A DNA stretch of 64,000 bases, from assembly GCF_010500895.1 (NCBI RefSeq), contig NZ_JAAAWO010000008.1, forward strand, positions 62,001-126,000, written 5' to 3'. The position numbers were made by a program, and so were the translations under genes. The DNA comes from Alteromonas genovensis (GTDB lineage: Bacteria > Pseudomonadota > Gammaproteobacteria > Enterobacterales > Alteromonadaceae). The notes beneath the pieces were generated by a model. It did not search any database, was not told the DNA's origin, and worked only from the letters and a program-made list of their open reading frames with translations. Shown piece after piece: positions 36,275 to 45,097 of the stretch; the first letter of the stretch is position 1, and the number at the start of each line of letters is the position of its first letter.

Positions 36275-37282
36275 TTAATAGTAAGACAGTTTCTCTGACT
36301 TCCCTGAGAAAATTTTGTAAACCATCACGGTGTAAGCCAAGATAACAGGTACTACAACCACCACGCCAACTAATAAAAACCTCAGTGAGCTGGCATCACT
36401 TAGTGCGTCAGATATCATCATTTGCCCGGGAATAATGAACGGGTAATAACTAATGGCAAACGCGGTAAAGCACAGTAGAAAGACTAACAATGCGATGAAG
36501 AACGGTAGCCATTCTCCTTTACCATCACTATGGGGAAGCTTTTTAAGCAGCACCCCACACAGTGTTAATAGCGCAAAGCAGGTAACCGGAATGGCAAATA
36601 GCATAACTCCCCACGGTGGCGAAAGCCATAAGTTGCGCACCTCTTCATGTAGAGATAGATTGGCAATACTCACCGACACAATACCCAGCGCTAATATCCC
36701 TAACCCTCGTTTTGCCCAGTAATAGGCCTTTTGCTGTAACTCACCTTCCGACTTTAAGATAAGCCAGCACGAGCCAATAAATGCATATGCTGCAGTGACG
36801 CCAAGTGCTGCTAATACGGCGAACGCTTGTGCCCACAAGTCTGTGCGAAGTCCGGTAACATAAATACCAAGCATATAGCCTTGGGCAAGCGTGGTAAGCA
36901 AAGAGCCATACTTGAATACCAAGTCCCACTTACGTTTATTCACTTGCACTACCTTTGCGCGAAAGTCGAAGGCAACGCCCCGTAAAATAAGCCCTAACAG
37001 CATAAAAGTTGCTGGCAGATATAAGGTTTGCAGTACTTCGCTGTGCGCCTCAGGAAAGGCAATAAGCAACAGGCCTACGGCAAGTACTAACCAGGTTTCA
37101 TTGGCATCCCAGTATGGGCCAATAGAGGCTATCATATCGTCTCTAAAGGCTTCGGTGCGAGGCGGTATAAGCACGCCCACACCCAAGTCGTAGCCGTCTA
37201 ATATGGCATAAAGTAAAACCGACAAGCCCAATAAACCCACATAGATATTGCCGAGCATTTCAGGTGAAACATGTTCAAACAT
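36275..37282 (-). CDS. cydB: Cytochrome bd-type quinol oxidase subunit II
   Basis: Integral membrane subunit of the high-affinity quinol oxidase. 335 residues with about eight helices; the start region LLGLSVLLYAILDGYDLGVGVL and WDANETWLVLA are CydB signatures. It follows cydA by 9 bp. No CydX-like small ORF was identified after it. Confidence 0.93.
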   Translation of the reverse strand: MFEHVSPEMLGNIYVGLLGLSVLLYAILDGYDLGVGVLIPPRTEAFRDDMIASIGPYWDANETWLVLAVGLLLIAFPEAHSEVLQTLYLPATFMLLGLILRGVAFDFRAKVVQVNKRKWDLVFKYGSLLTTLAQGYMLGIYVTGLRTDLWAQAFAVLAALGVTAAYAFIGSCWLILKSEGELQQKAYYWAKRGLGILALGIVSVSIANLSLHEEVRNLWLSPPWGVMLFAIPVTCFALLTLCGVLLKKLPHSDGKGEWLPFFIALLVFLLCFTAFAISYYPFIIPGQMMISDALSDASSLRFLLVGVVVVVPVILAYTVMVYKIFSGKSEKLSYY

Positions 37283-37291
37283 AGTAACTCC

Positions 37292-38662
37292 TTACACCGT
37301 GACAGGGTTATTGTTGGCGCTCATTTTCGCTTTTGCGATCTCTCGCTCCTCGGTGGTGATTTCTTCAATCTCAACCGCTCGGCGACACATCAGCATTAGG
37401 GTGCCAATATAGGCGATGAGTAGCCCGCTATAAATGACGGCGTACAGAGTGAACGATATCGCGATATTGCTGGGAGGTAGTTGCGTTACTGCGTCTGTGG
37501 TTTTTAGTACGCCGCTAACGAGATAAGGCTGTCTGCCTATCTCTGTAACATACCAGCCTGCAAGGGTTGCTACCCAACCGCTAAATGCCATACCGGCAAA
37601 AGTACGCTTTAACCACACGGGAAATGAACGGTTACGCATTAAGTAAATACTGCCTAGCCAGGATACTGCAAGCATTAACATGCCCATGCCTACCATTACT
37701 CGAAAGCCATAAAATACGGGCGCTACTGGAGGATGCTCCCCCTCAAACTCATTAAGGCCTTTTATCTCGCCTTTTAATTCGTGGGTAAGAATTAAACTGG
37801 CTGCATAGGGAATGGGAATTTCGAAATGGTTTTCTCTGCCTTCCTCATCCGGTATAGCAAACAACAGTAGCGGCGCGCCCTCAGTGGTTTCCCACAGTCC
37901 TTCCATGGCGGCTACTTTCTGCGGCTGATGCTCAAGGGTGTTAAGCCCATGCATGTCGCCCGCAAAAATCTGTAGCGGTATTAGCACGGCTGCTGTGTAT
38001 GTAGCCGTTTTCAGGGCAAGTTTAGGCGCAAGTTTATCGTCGCCTTTTAGCATTCTGTAGGCGGATAGACCGGCGATTAAGAAGCTTGCCGTTAATCCCG
38101 ATGCCAACATCATATGCACAAAGCGATAGGGGAACGACGGATTGAATATTATTTCCTTCCAATTGGTGGCGTAAACCACACCCTCAACTACTTCAAACCC
38201 TTGTGGGGTCTGCATCCAACTATTCAGCGCCAAGATCCAAAACGCAGACGTCGTGGTGCCAAGGGCGACAATAAGTGTGGAAGTGGTATGCAGCCAATTA
38301 GGAACTCTGCGAATACCAAATAGCATAATACCTAAGAACGTGGCTTCTAAGAAAAAGGCGGTGAGTACTTCATACCCCAGTAAAGGGCCTGCGACATTGC
38401 CTACTTTTTCCATAAAGCCAGGCCAGTTTGTGCCAAACTGGAAAGACATGGTTACACCGCTCACCACACCTAGGGCGAAGCTTAGCGCGAAAACCCGCAC
38501 CCAGAAACGGTACATACGCATCCATACAGGGTGACCAGATGTATTTGAGCGCATTTTAAAGTAGAAAAGAAACCACCCCATCGCCATGGTAATGGTGGGA
38601 AATAGAATGTGAAAACTGATATTTAAAGCAAACTGTAATCGAGACAACAAGAATGCATCCAC
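37292..38662 (-). CDS. cydA: Cytochrome bd-type quinol oxidase subunit I, short Q-loop (CIO-like)
   Basis: Quinol-oxidising, heme-bearing subunit. 456 residues, shorter than E. coli CydA (522), which fits the cyanide-insensitive CioA type with a short Q-loop. Heme ligand candidates: His in ISFHILFPTITM and Met/His further on; FQFGTNWPGFMEKVGNVAGPL and GWYVTEIGRQPY are conserved. It lies between cydB and a GbsR-type regulator gene in one minus-strand operon. Confidence 0.93.
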   Translation of the reverse strand: MDAFLLSRLQFALNISFHILFPTITMAMGWFLFYFKMRSNTSGHPVWMRMYRFWVRVFALSFALGVVSGVTMSFQFGTNWPGFMEKVGNVAGPLLGYEVLTAFFLEATFLGIMLFGIRRVPNWLHTTSTLIVALGTTTSAFWILALNSWMQTPQGFEVVEGVVYATNWKEIIFNPSFPYRFVHMMLASGLTASFLIAGLSAYRMLKGDDKLAPKLALKTATYTAAVLIPLQIFAGDMHGLNTLEHQPQKVAAMEGLWETTEGAPLLLFAIPDEEGRENHFEIPIPYAASLILTHELKGEIKGLNEFEGEHPPVAPVFYGFRVMVGMGMLMLAVSWLGSIYLMRNRSFPVWLKRTFAGMAFSGWVATLAGWYVTEIGRQPYLVSGVLKTTDAVTQLPPSNIAISFTLYAVIYSGLLIAYIGTLMLMCRRAVEIEEITTEEREIAKAKMSANNNPVTV

Positions 38663-38673
38663 AGAACGTCTCC

Positions 38674-39231
38674 TTAATTAACGCTATTTTTACCCGGTAA
38701 AATCTTATCCTTAAGGTCAAGCATACGGCCTACGCCAGAACCGAGTTTCATCAGCGTATTAAGTTTTTCAGGTCCAAGGTTTTGTAGTTCTTCAGACCAT
38801 GCCGTAATTGATTCCAATAAATCGTGTATTTCACTCAGCTTATTTTGCGCTCCGGCTTCTGTGCCGTTTGCAGGCTCATCGAGCAGTAAGTCTCGTAGCA
38901 GGCTTAGTGTTGGGTCTATTTCCCGTTTTCTTCTCTCTTCAAACACGCGATTAGCCAAGGTCCAAATATCGCCTGCAGGAATAAAAAACTCTTTGCGTTC
39001 ACCAGGTACTAAATGCTGTTTGACGAGTCTCCACGACTGAAGTTCTTTCAACCCCATGCTGGTATTTCCGCGGGAGATATTCAGCGCATCAGCAATTTCC
39101 TGTGCTGAAATCGGTTCTTCGTTTAACACAATAAGGGCCAAAATCTGTCCTACTGTTCTGTTAAAGCCCCATCGACTTCCCATTTCACCAAAGTGCATTA
39201 CTGCTGATGTGATCAAAGGTGTCATCTTCAT
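38674..39231 (-). CDS. GbsR/MarR-type transcriptional regulator of cydAB
   Basis: 185 residues with a winged-helix core: ISAQEIADALNISRGNTSMGLKELQSW, then LVPGERKEFF. Such GbsR-type genes often precede cytochrome bd genes. It is the first gene of the operon, 11 bp before cydA. A perfect palindrome TTTCAGAAATTACTGAAA 19 bp upstream of its start is a candidate autoregulatory site. Confidence 0.88.
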   Translation of the reverse strand: MKMTPLITSAVMHFGEMGSRWGFNRTVGQILALIVLNEEPISAQEIADALNISRGNTSMGLKELQSWRLVKQHLVPGERKEFFIPAGDIWTLANRVFEERRKREIDPTLSLLRDLLLDEPANGTEAGAQNKLSEIHDLLESITAWSEELQNLGPEKLNTLMKLGSGVGRMLDLKDKILPGKNSVN

Positions 39232-39249
39232 TTTGTGCGCCTATTGAAG

Positions 39250-39267
39250 TTTCAGAAATTACTGAAA
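39250..39267 (-). promoter_or_regulatory. Palindromic operator candidate for the GbsR-type regulator
   Basis: TTTCAGAAATTACTGAAA, arms TTTCAG/CTGAAA with 6-nt spacer, close to the start codon. Its position suits repression. Confidence 0.6.
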
Positions 39268-39281
39268 GTTTAATATTCTAT

Positions 39282-39295
39282 TTGATGCAAATCAA
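39282..39295 (-). promoter_or_regulatory. FNR/ANR box of the gbsR-cydAB operon
   Basis: TTGATGCAAATCAA matches the FNR consensus TTGAT-N4-ATCAA exactly. It is 51 bp before the first gene and fits induction of a bd oxidase under low oxygen. Confidence 0.8.
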
Positions 39296-39443
39296 TCTTT
39301 TTTGACATTAATATGGTTTCATAAATATGCCGCTTCGCTTCACACAAGGGCGCAAGCATACAAGACAGGATTGATAGTTAAACTGTAATACGAGAAAGGT
39401 AAGCTACTGTTTAGGATATTTTAGCGCTTTTCGGTATCTTTAC

Positions 39444-40649
39444 ATGGCATCGACTTTTTCCCGGTACAACTTTTACTTGGTAATAGGTACATTCACGTTG
39501 CTGTCTGTACTGGGGCAGGTTTCCACTAGCATCTATACTCCTTTCTTCCACGACCTAGCCCATAACTACGACAGTCACATTAGCCTTATAGAAAAAAGTG
39601 TGGCTATCTTTCTAATCGCTTTTTCAGCTTCACAGTTACTGTCTGGCATTCTCTGCGATTACATAAGCAAACGTTTTTTTCTATTATGTGGAATTTTGGT
39701 GTTTATGGGCGGCACGCTATTGGTTGCATTGGCTGATTCAGACAACAGCTTTCTTTTCGGTCGAATTGTGCAGGGCCTTGGCGGCGGCGTCGGAGTGTCA
39801 GTGTCACGGGGTTTATCGAGGCAAATATTTGATGAAAAGCAACTGAGTATATCGCTCTCCATCACCAACATGGCATTTGCTATTGCGCCTGCGATTGCTC
39901 CGCTATTAGGCACTATAATTGGAGAGCAATTAGGTGTTTCTGCCATCTTCTATTTCGTCTTAGCGATAGGGGGAGTAGCCTTATTACTTCTTTTAATAAC
40001 TTCTGAAACTATTTCACTTCACAGCCCGGCGATTTCACCTAACGTTTCAGAAGAAACCTTCAGGTTGATTAAAAAGAGTAGTGCGCCGATCATCTTGGTG
40101 GGCGTGGCAAGTGGATTGCTCTATGGAATCGTGTTTTGCTTCGTCACTATTGCGCCGTCGATGATTATGGATCAGCATGGGCTTAGCAAAACGTTATTTT
40201 CTATCTATTCATTGCTCGCAACCCTTTCTTTTGTTGCAGGCAGCATACTTAATATTCGACTTTCTAAGTGGTCAACCTTACTAAAATTTAGGTTATCGAG
40301 TGTTGCCATACTGAGCTTATCAGTGCTCATTAGTGCGCTGACATTTCTTCTAAAGTTTAACGGATTAGTTATTATGCTTGCTTACAGCTATGCCACTTTC
40401 TTTTTTATTGGTATTGCTATGCCGTGCAGTGTCACTATTATGCTGAGCTTTTCAGCGAAATCAGCGGGCTTTTTGGCCGCATTGGTGGGTTTTTTTCATT
40501 TATCCGGCGCTGCCGCAGGCGCTTACTTAGTTGCTTATATAGGCAGCACGTTGTTGATGTTGCCTGCATATACCTTCGTTCTTATTACTACTGGCTTATG
40601 CCTTTTAAGCGTGACTGCTTGCTTGTTCCTAAAGCAGGCTAAGACATAA
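39444..40649 (+). CDS. MFS drug/metabolite exporter, Bcr/CflA-like
   Basis: 401 residues, about twelve membrane helices. Bcr/CflA-like start (VLGQVSTSIYTPFFHDLA) and helix-2/3 loop (SGILCDYISKRFFLLCGILVFMGG), then GRIVQGLGGGVGVSVSRGL. It is probably a proton-driven exporter; the substrate is unknown. It is divergent from gbsR-cydAB. Confidence 0.88.
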   Translation: MASTFSRYNFYLVIGTFTLLSVLGQVSTSIYTPFFHDLAHNYDSHISLIEKSVAIFLIAFSASQLLSGILCDYISKRFFLLCGILVFMGGTLLVALADSDNSFLFGRIVQGLGGGVGVSVSRGLSRQIFDEKQLSISLSITNMAFAIAPAIAPLLGTIIGEQLGVSAIFYFVLAIGGVALLLLLITSETISLHSPAISPNVSEETFRLIKKSSAPIILVGVASGLLYGIVFCFVTIAPSMIMDQHGLSKTLFSIYSLLATLSFVAGSILNIRLSKWSTLLKFRLSSVAILSLSVLISALTFLLKFNGLVIMLAYSYATFFFIGIAMPCSVTIMLSFSAKSAGFLAALVGFFHLSGAAAGAYLVAYIGSTLLMLPAYTFVLITTGLCLLSVTACLFLKQAKT

Positions 40650-40856
40650 CTTGCTGTCTTGGTGAAAAGTCAGTTCATCCACGTTTTTAGTACTTCTGCG
40701 GTATTTTTTATTAAAAAATGAGCAAAAAAGTGATTGTTGACGGTAGAAGCTTTACTATGCTCGATTAGTTATTTTATCAGGTGCTTTCATGATGTTGCGC
40801 CTGAATGACGCCTCATCTCTTGCTAGATAGTGGCGTAACAGAAAAAGGTTTCCACT

Positions 40857-43559
40857 ATGAGTCAAGCTTCGCCACAATCAAACGAGAATTGTGCAGACGA
40901 ACCCATTCACCTTATCGAAAGTGTGCAAAGCTTCGGTTACGTGATAGCCCTTAATCCGGCAGATAAAATCATTCAAGTTGTTAGCAGCAATATTCGCGAA
41001 CTTTTCAAAGTAGACATTGTTCCGGGTAAAACGCTTATTACTGAGCTTTTTACCATTCCAAACCCAGAAGCTCATACTTTCAAAACCATCTTTGAAGCGG
41101 TAAAAGGTGGCAAAGTACGTCACGCTTATCAATGGCAGTTTGCACAAAACGCGCTTTGGCTCGAAGACTGGGAAAAAGAAGGCAGTGGAGTTGCGTATGA
41201 GTCTAACGGCTTGTTGGTCATTGAATTAGAACCCACGCCACAATTAAGCTATGAAGCAGCGCAGCAGTGGGTGCCCATGGATATGGACTTGCGTGCGCTA
41301 TTGCCCGATGTAGATGACCGCGATTCCATAGGCGATGTGGCAGATAGTATAGCGCGATATTTTCAAGACTATGTGGGTTTTGATGCCGTCATGGTTTATC
41401 AATTCGACGATGACTATTGCGGTGAAGTCATCGGTGAGGCTACTGAATCTGAGAATAAATCGTTTAAGGGTCTTAAATTTCCAGCGACGGATATCCCGCA
41501 GCAGGCCAGAGAGCTTTATCTATTGAATCGCGTGCGCTGCGTGCTCGATGTTAACGAAGCAGCAATTCCATTGTTGCCTCGTATTGAGGAGTCTGAGCGC
41601 CCGCCACTCGACCTTTCTATGTCTATGGTACGCTCAGTTTCCCCTACTCATATTACCTATCTTAAAAATATGGGCGTTCGTTCATCATTTTCTGTATCTT
41701 TGGTGTTTGAAGGCAAGCTATGGGGCCTAATAGCCTGTCATAGCAAGCAGCCGATATATGTCGATCAGAAGAAGCGCCTGGTGTGTGAATCACTCGGGCA
41801 TCTTTATGCATGGCAACTACATACAAAAACGCTTCATGAAAAAAAGGAACTTTTCCAGAATCGTCAGCGTTCATTGAATAACATTGTTCAGCAGCTGACG
41901 TCTTATTCAAACCCCCTCGATGCGATAACAGAGAAAGAAAAAGAATTGTTGCAGGTTGCGGACTCATGCGGCATGGCGGTGATAACACCATCGAGTAATT
42001 ACTTTGTTGGCAAAACCCCTTCAGAATCAACAGTAATGAAACTGCTAGAGAAATTTGCCACGCCAAACTCTGAGCAGTCCGTTACGTTAAATCGACTGGC
42101 GGAACAGGTGACAGACTCGTGCAATCTCAATGGTATTCGAGGTATGTACATATCGTGCGTGTCTGCAAAGCTTGGCTATTATACGGTGTGGTTCAGAGAG
42201 CAGCGGGATAAAACTATTCGTTGGGCAGGTCGGGATGCCGCTAAACAGGACAAGCTGAAATCGCTAACGCCTCGAAACTCTTTTGAGCTTTACTTGCAAA
42301 GTGTGGCAGATGAATCGGTGGATTGGACAGAAGACGATAAGTTAATTATTGAAGGCTTCGATCACTTATTTATTCCCTATGCGCTGAGTTTAAAATCGTC
42401 TCTTGATAAGCAAATCAATAAGCTTGAAGAGCTTGATAAGGCAAAGGACCAGTTTTTAGCCAGTATTTCTCATGAGCTGCGATCGCCACTTAATTCGATT
42501 GTAGGCTGGACCGATCTGGCGCTGATGGACGTGGACAACGTCGATAGGATGAAAGACGCCTTAGGTGTTATCAAGCGAGCGGCATCTACGCAAGCGGCAT
42601 TGATTAACGATATTCTCGACTTATCGCGGATAATATCGGGCACGATGAAGCTATCTACTCACTCGTTAAAGATTACCCATTCTATATCAGAGGTGGCTAA
42701 GTCATTTGAAGCCGGATTCGCGGGCAAAAATATTCAGCTGTCTATTAATTGTGATGATGAAAATACGCAAATATTAGGCGACAATTTACGGATTAAACAG
42801 GTTATTAATAACCTGCTGAGCAATGCCCTTAAATTTACTTCAAAAGGCGGTACGGTTCATATTAAAGGTAGGCGAGAACATTCAAATTACCTGTTCAAAG
42901 TAAAAGACAACGGAAAGGGTATGACCCGTGAGCAAATTTCTCACGTGTTTGAGCGCTTCTATCAGGGCAAAAACGAGCATAACAAGAATGGGCTTGGGTT
43001 AGGCCTTTCTATTGTGAAAAGCCTTGTTGAAATGCACGGCGGTGAAATTTATGCAGAAAGTGACGGTCCTGATACCGGCACGACATTCTTTGTCTCGCTG
43101 CCCATCGCGCCGCTAAATGTATTTGATGAGATTATAGAGGTGAAAAACACCGAAATAAGCGACTTGTCTCCATCGCTTCGACTAAACGGTTTGCGGATTT
43201 TAGTTGCCGAAGATGAAAAAGATGCCAGAGACTTTATCAAACTCTTTTTAGAGTCTAACGGGGCGCGGGTTAACGTGGTGAAAAATGGCCTGCTTGCGTG
43301 GAAAGAGATCAACGAAATGCCAGAGGCGTTTGACCTTGTGTTATCTGACATTGGCATGCCAGAACTCGACGGGCTAGGGCTAGTGCTTAAAATTCGCTCT
43401 AGCGAGTTTGCGCAAATATCGTCTCTTAATGCAGTGGCGCTGACGGCGTATGCGTATACCTCTGACCGCGTAAAAGCACTGAAAGCGGGATTCAATAACT
43501 ATGTGTCTAAACCTGTCGACGGCGAAGAACTGCTCACTATTTTAGAAATGTATATGTAG
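40857..43559 (+). CDS. Bacteriophytochrome hybrid histidine kinase
   Basis: Red/far-red photoreceptor kinase of 900 residues: PAS (about 15-125), GAF (about 155-325), PHY (about 340-510), HisKA with ISHELRSPLNS, HATPase (NNLLSNALKF, NGLGLGLSIVK) and a C-terminal receiver with VLSDIGMPELDG. Photoreceptor marks are intact: C12 in NCADEPIHL, the biliverdin-linking position, PATDIP (usually PASDIP), a His in SPTHITYLKNMG, and the PHY-tongue PRNSF. No heme oxygenase gene is adjacent, so biliverdin must come from elsewhere. The attached receiver suggests a phosphorelay. Confidence 0.92.
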   Translation: MSQASPQSNENCADEPIHLIESVQSFGYVIALNPADKIIQVVSSNIRELFKVDIVPGKTLITELFTIPNPEAHTFKTIFEAVKGGKVRHAYQWQFAQNALWLEDWEKEGSGVAYESNGLLVIELEPTPQLSYEAAQQWVPMDMDLRALLPDVDDRDSIGDVADSIARYFQDYVGFDAVMVYQFDDDYCGEVIGEATESENKSFKGLKFPATDIPQQARELYLLNRVRCVLDVNEAAIPLLPRIEESERPPLDLSMSMVRSVSPTHITYLKNMGVRSSFSVSLVFEGKLWGLIACHSKQPIYVDQKKRLVCESLGHLYAWQLHTKTLHEKKELFQNRQRSLNNIVQQLTSYSNPLDAITEKEKELLQVADSCGMAVITPSSNYFVGKTPSESTVMKLLEKFATPNSEQSVTLNRLAEQVTDSCNLNGIRGMYISCVSAKLGYYTVWFREQRDKTIRWAGRDAAKQDKLKSLTPRNSFELYLQSVADESVDWTEDDKLIIEGFDHLFIPYALSLKSSLDKQINKLEELDKAKDQFLASISHELRSPLNSIVGWTDLALMDVDNVDRMKDALGVIKRAASTQAALINDILDLSRIISGTMKLSTHSLKITHSISEVAKSFEAGFAGKNIQLSINCDDENTQILGDNLRIKQVINNLLSNALKFTSKGGTVHIKGRREHSNYLFKVKDNGKGMTREQISHVFERFYQGKNEHNKNGLGLGLSIVKSLVEMHGGEIYAESDGPDTGTTFFVSLPIAPLNVFDEIIEVKNTEISDLSPSLRLNGLRILVAEDEKDARDFIKLFLESNGARVNVVKNGLLAWKEINEMPEAFDLVLSDIGMPELDGLGLVLKIRSSEFAQISSLNAVALTAYAYTSDRVKALKAGFNNYVSKPVDGEELLTILEMYM

Positions 43560-43567
43560 GGAAAACT

Positions 43568-43681
43568 CTACTGTAGGCGCCAAGGGTCATTATCAAACGG
43601 CTTGCGGCGCTCTAAAAAGCCCATTGAGACGGCATTTCCTAAAGCGACCAACAAATCCAGAAAGAAAAAACCAGAACGCAA
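43568..43681 (-). CDS. Possible 37-aa membrane microprotein
   Basis: A TTG at 43681 opens 37 codons: a hydrophobic segment (FFFLDLLVALGNAVSMGFL) followed by a charged end ERRKPFDNDPWRLQ. It starts 5 nt after the stop of the binding-protein gene, so it could be coupled to it. The helix-plus-charged-tail design looks protein-like, but there is no good ribosome binding site, and a shorter ATG version (18 aa) exists. Confidence 0.35.
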   Translation of the reverse strand: MRSGFFFLDLLVALGNAVSMGFLERRKPFDNDPWRLQ

Positions 43682-43685
43682 AACG

Positions 43686-44798
43686 CTACCAGCGCCTTAA
43701 TAGCGTCTCGTAAGTCGTCGCATCAAGTAATGAAATGCTCTTGTTCATTACATCGCGCTTTTCTGCTTCAGTGCCGTTTTCTTCAATGCCGTTTTCTTCA
43801 ATGGCGTTTTCTTCACTACCGTTTTCTTCACTATTCGGCAATGCATTGAATGCCTCGGCTTTAGAGGTAAAAACAGTGCCGTCTAACACAAATACACTAT
43901 CGTCAGAAGTCGGTGTTGAATCCAGATTATAGGCGGTTTTTAGTAAGCTCGATGTGCGGGTAATATCGGAATGCCCAATGTAATCGGCAATGCCGTCTTG
44001 GTTTATGTCTTTACGCAACCAGTCTATTTGAAGAAGCTTATTGTACTGCCCGTTTTGTTGCATAACAGATACAGCATTATTGAAGTTGTTGATAATCTTC
44101 TGTGCATTAGGCACGTCGTCGCGTATCGCTAACTGAAACCCACTTTTCATCAAAGGCTTTGCAGAATAGTGCAGAGTTTCTTCTCTATCGTTTGCAAGTA
44201 AGGTATTAAACTCTCTTATCAGCAATTCAGACGTAATTAAATAGGGCGCTCTGTCGTCGGCAAGTTGGCGAAACGCGTCAAAGGTGGACGGATTGCGCGA
44301 CCATTTTATGTCTTTAATCAATCTGAAGTTCGGAGTGTTAGCAAATCGATTTTCAATCGCCACGCGGTTGCGTTTCAAATGCTGAAAAATTTTGATTTGC
44401 TCTACGTCGGCATCTTTACTGGCGGCATAAAGGTATAGGGGTAAAAACACGTTCGATGTGATTACACCTTCTGTTTGCTGGCCCATATCTAGCAAAGCAT
44501 ATTCACCGTCAACCCTTCCTGCTCGAACAGCGCTGCCCAAAAAAGCTTGGCGCATGACTTTTAAATTAGCATCGGTGCCGCTTTGCGCTAGCGCAGTGGA
44601 TACTAGTTCATTCACTCTGGCAGGCTCACCGTCGTCATTGACGTAAGTCTCGAAAGGGGCAGCGGCCAGAGTGACTGTATTTAGCTTTTCATTTGATTGT
44701 TCAGCTAATTGGGCATTTGCGTGAGAGAGGGCCGACATGCAAAAGATACATGCAAGTGTGGTGGTGAACGTAAAACGACTAGCACGCTTTGTGAGCAA
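43686..44798 (-). CDS. Exported binding-protein-like protein with Ca-loop and EENG repeats
   Basis: 370 residues with a signal peptide ending SALSHANA. The body looks like a type 2 periplasmic binding protein (LAAAPFETYVNDDGEPARVNE, LKVMRQAFLGSAVRAGRVDG). A dockerin/EF-hand-like loop (DINQDGIADYIG) and a C-terminal acidic repeat of EENG/EENA units encoded by 15-bp tandem repeats follow. The start appears to be TTG at 44798 with GGGGA upstream; no ATG gives a complete signal peptide. No transporter genes are adjacent. The function is unknown. Confidence 0.7.
   Translation of the reverse strand: MLTKRASRFTFTTTLACIFCMSALSHANAQLAEQSNEKLNTVTLAAAPFETYVNDDGEPARVNELVSTALAQSGTDANLKVMRQAFLGSAVRAGRVDGEYALLDMGQQTEGVITSNVFLPLYLYAASKDADVEQIKIFQHLKRNRVAIENRFANTPNFRLIKDIKWSRNPSTFDAFRQLADDRAPYLITSELLIREFNTLLANDREETLHYSAKPLMKSGFQLAIRDDVPNAQKIINNFNNAVSVMQQNGQYNKLLQIDWLRKDINQDGIADYIGHSDITRTSSLLKTAYNLDSTPTSDDSVFVLDGTVFTSKAEAFNALPNSEENGSEENAIEENGIEENGTEAEKRDVMNKSISLLDATTYETLLRRW
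43771..43830. repeat. Four 15-bp tandem repeats inside a coding region
   Basis: Units ending GCCGTTTTCTTCA or a close variant at 43771, 43786, 43801 and 43816, encoding E-E-N-G-type pentapeptides. Copy number may vary between strains without frameshift. Confidence 0.85.
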
Positions 44799-44961
44799 GT
44801 TATTTTTCCCCTTTGACTGATATAATGGTTTATACCTCTTTATACACTCTAAGGCAGATATAAAGTTTAATCCACCGAGGTCATATTAACGACAATTAAC
44901 ACAGCGTACATGAAGCGGCGGTGTTAAAGGCTTTTTAGAAGCTAACTTAAAAGCTATGTTT

Positions 44962-45041
44962 AAAAAAAGCGCTGCACATTGGTGAAGAGGGGTGTAAATA
45001 CAGGTGTATTTGAAGCCTCCTCATTACAGTCGCAGCGCTTT
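44962..45041 (-). terminator. Branched hairpin after the M28 peptidase gene
   Basis: Outer arms AAAGCGCTGC (44966-44975) and GCAGCGCTTT (45032-45041). Inside is a second perfect hairpin AAATACA-GG-TGTATTT flanked by GAGG/CCTC. On the minus strand the outer stem runs into TTTTTTTA, as a terminator would, but the structure is larger than needed. Confidence 0.6.
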
Positions 45042-45097
45042 GTCATTTTACTCGTGTGGCTATTTGACCAGTTTATTCACTGTGTTATACGAGCAGT

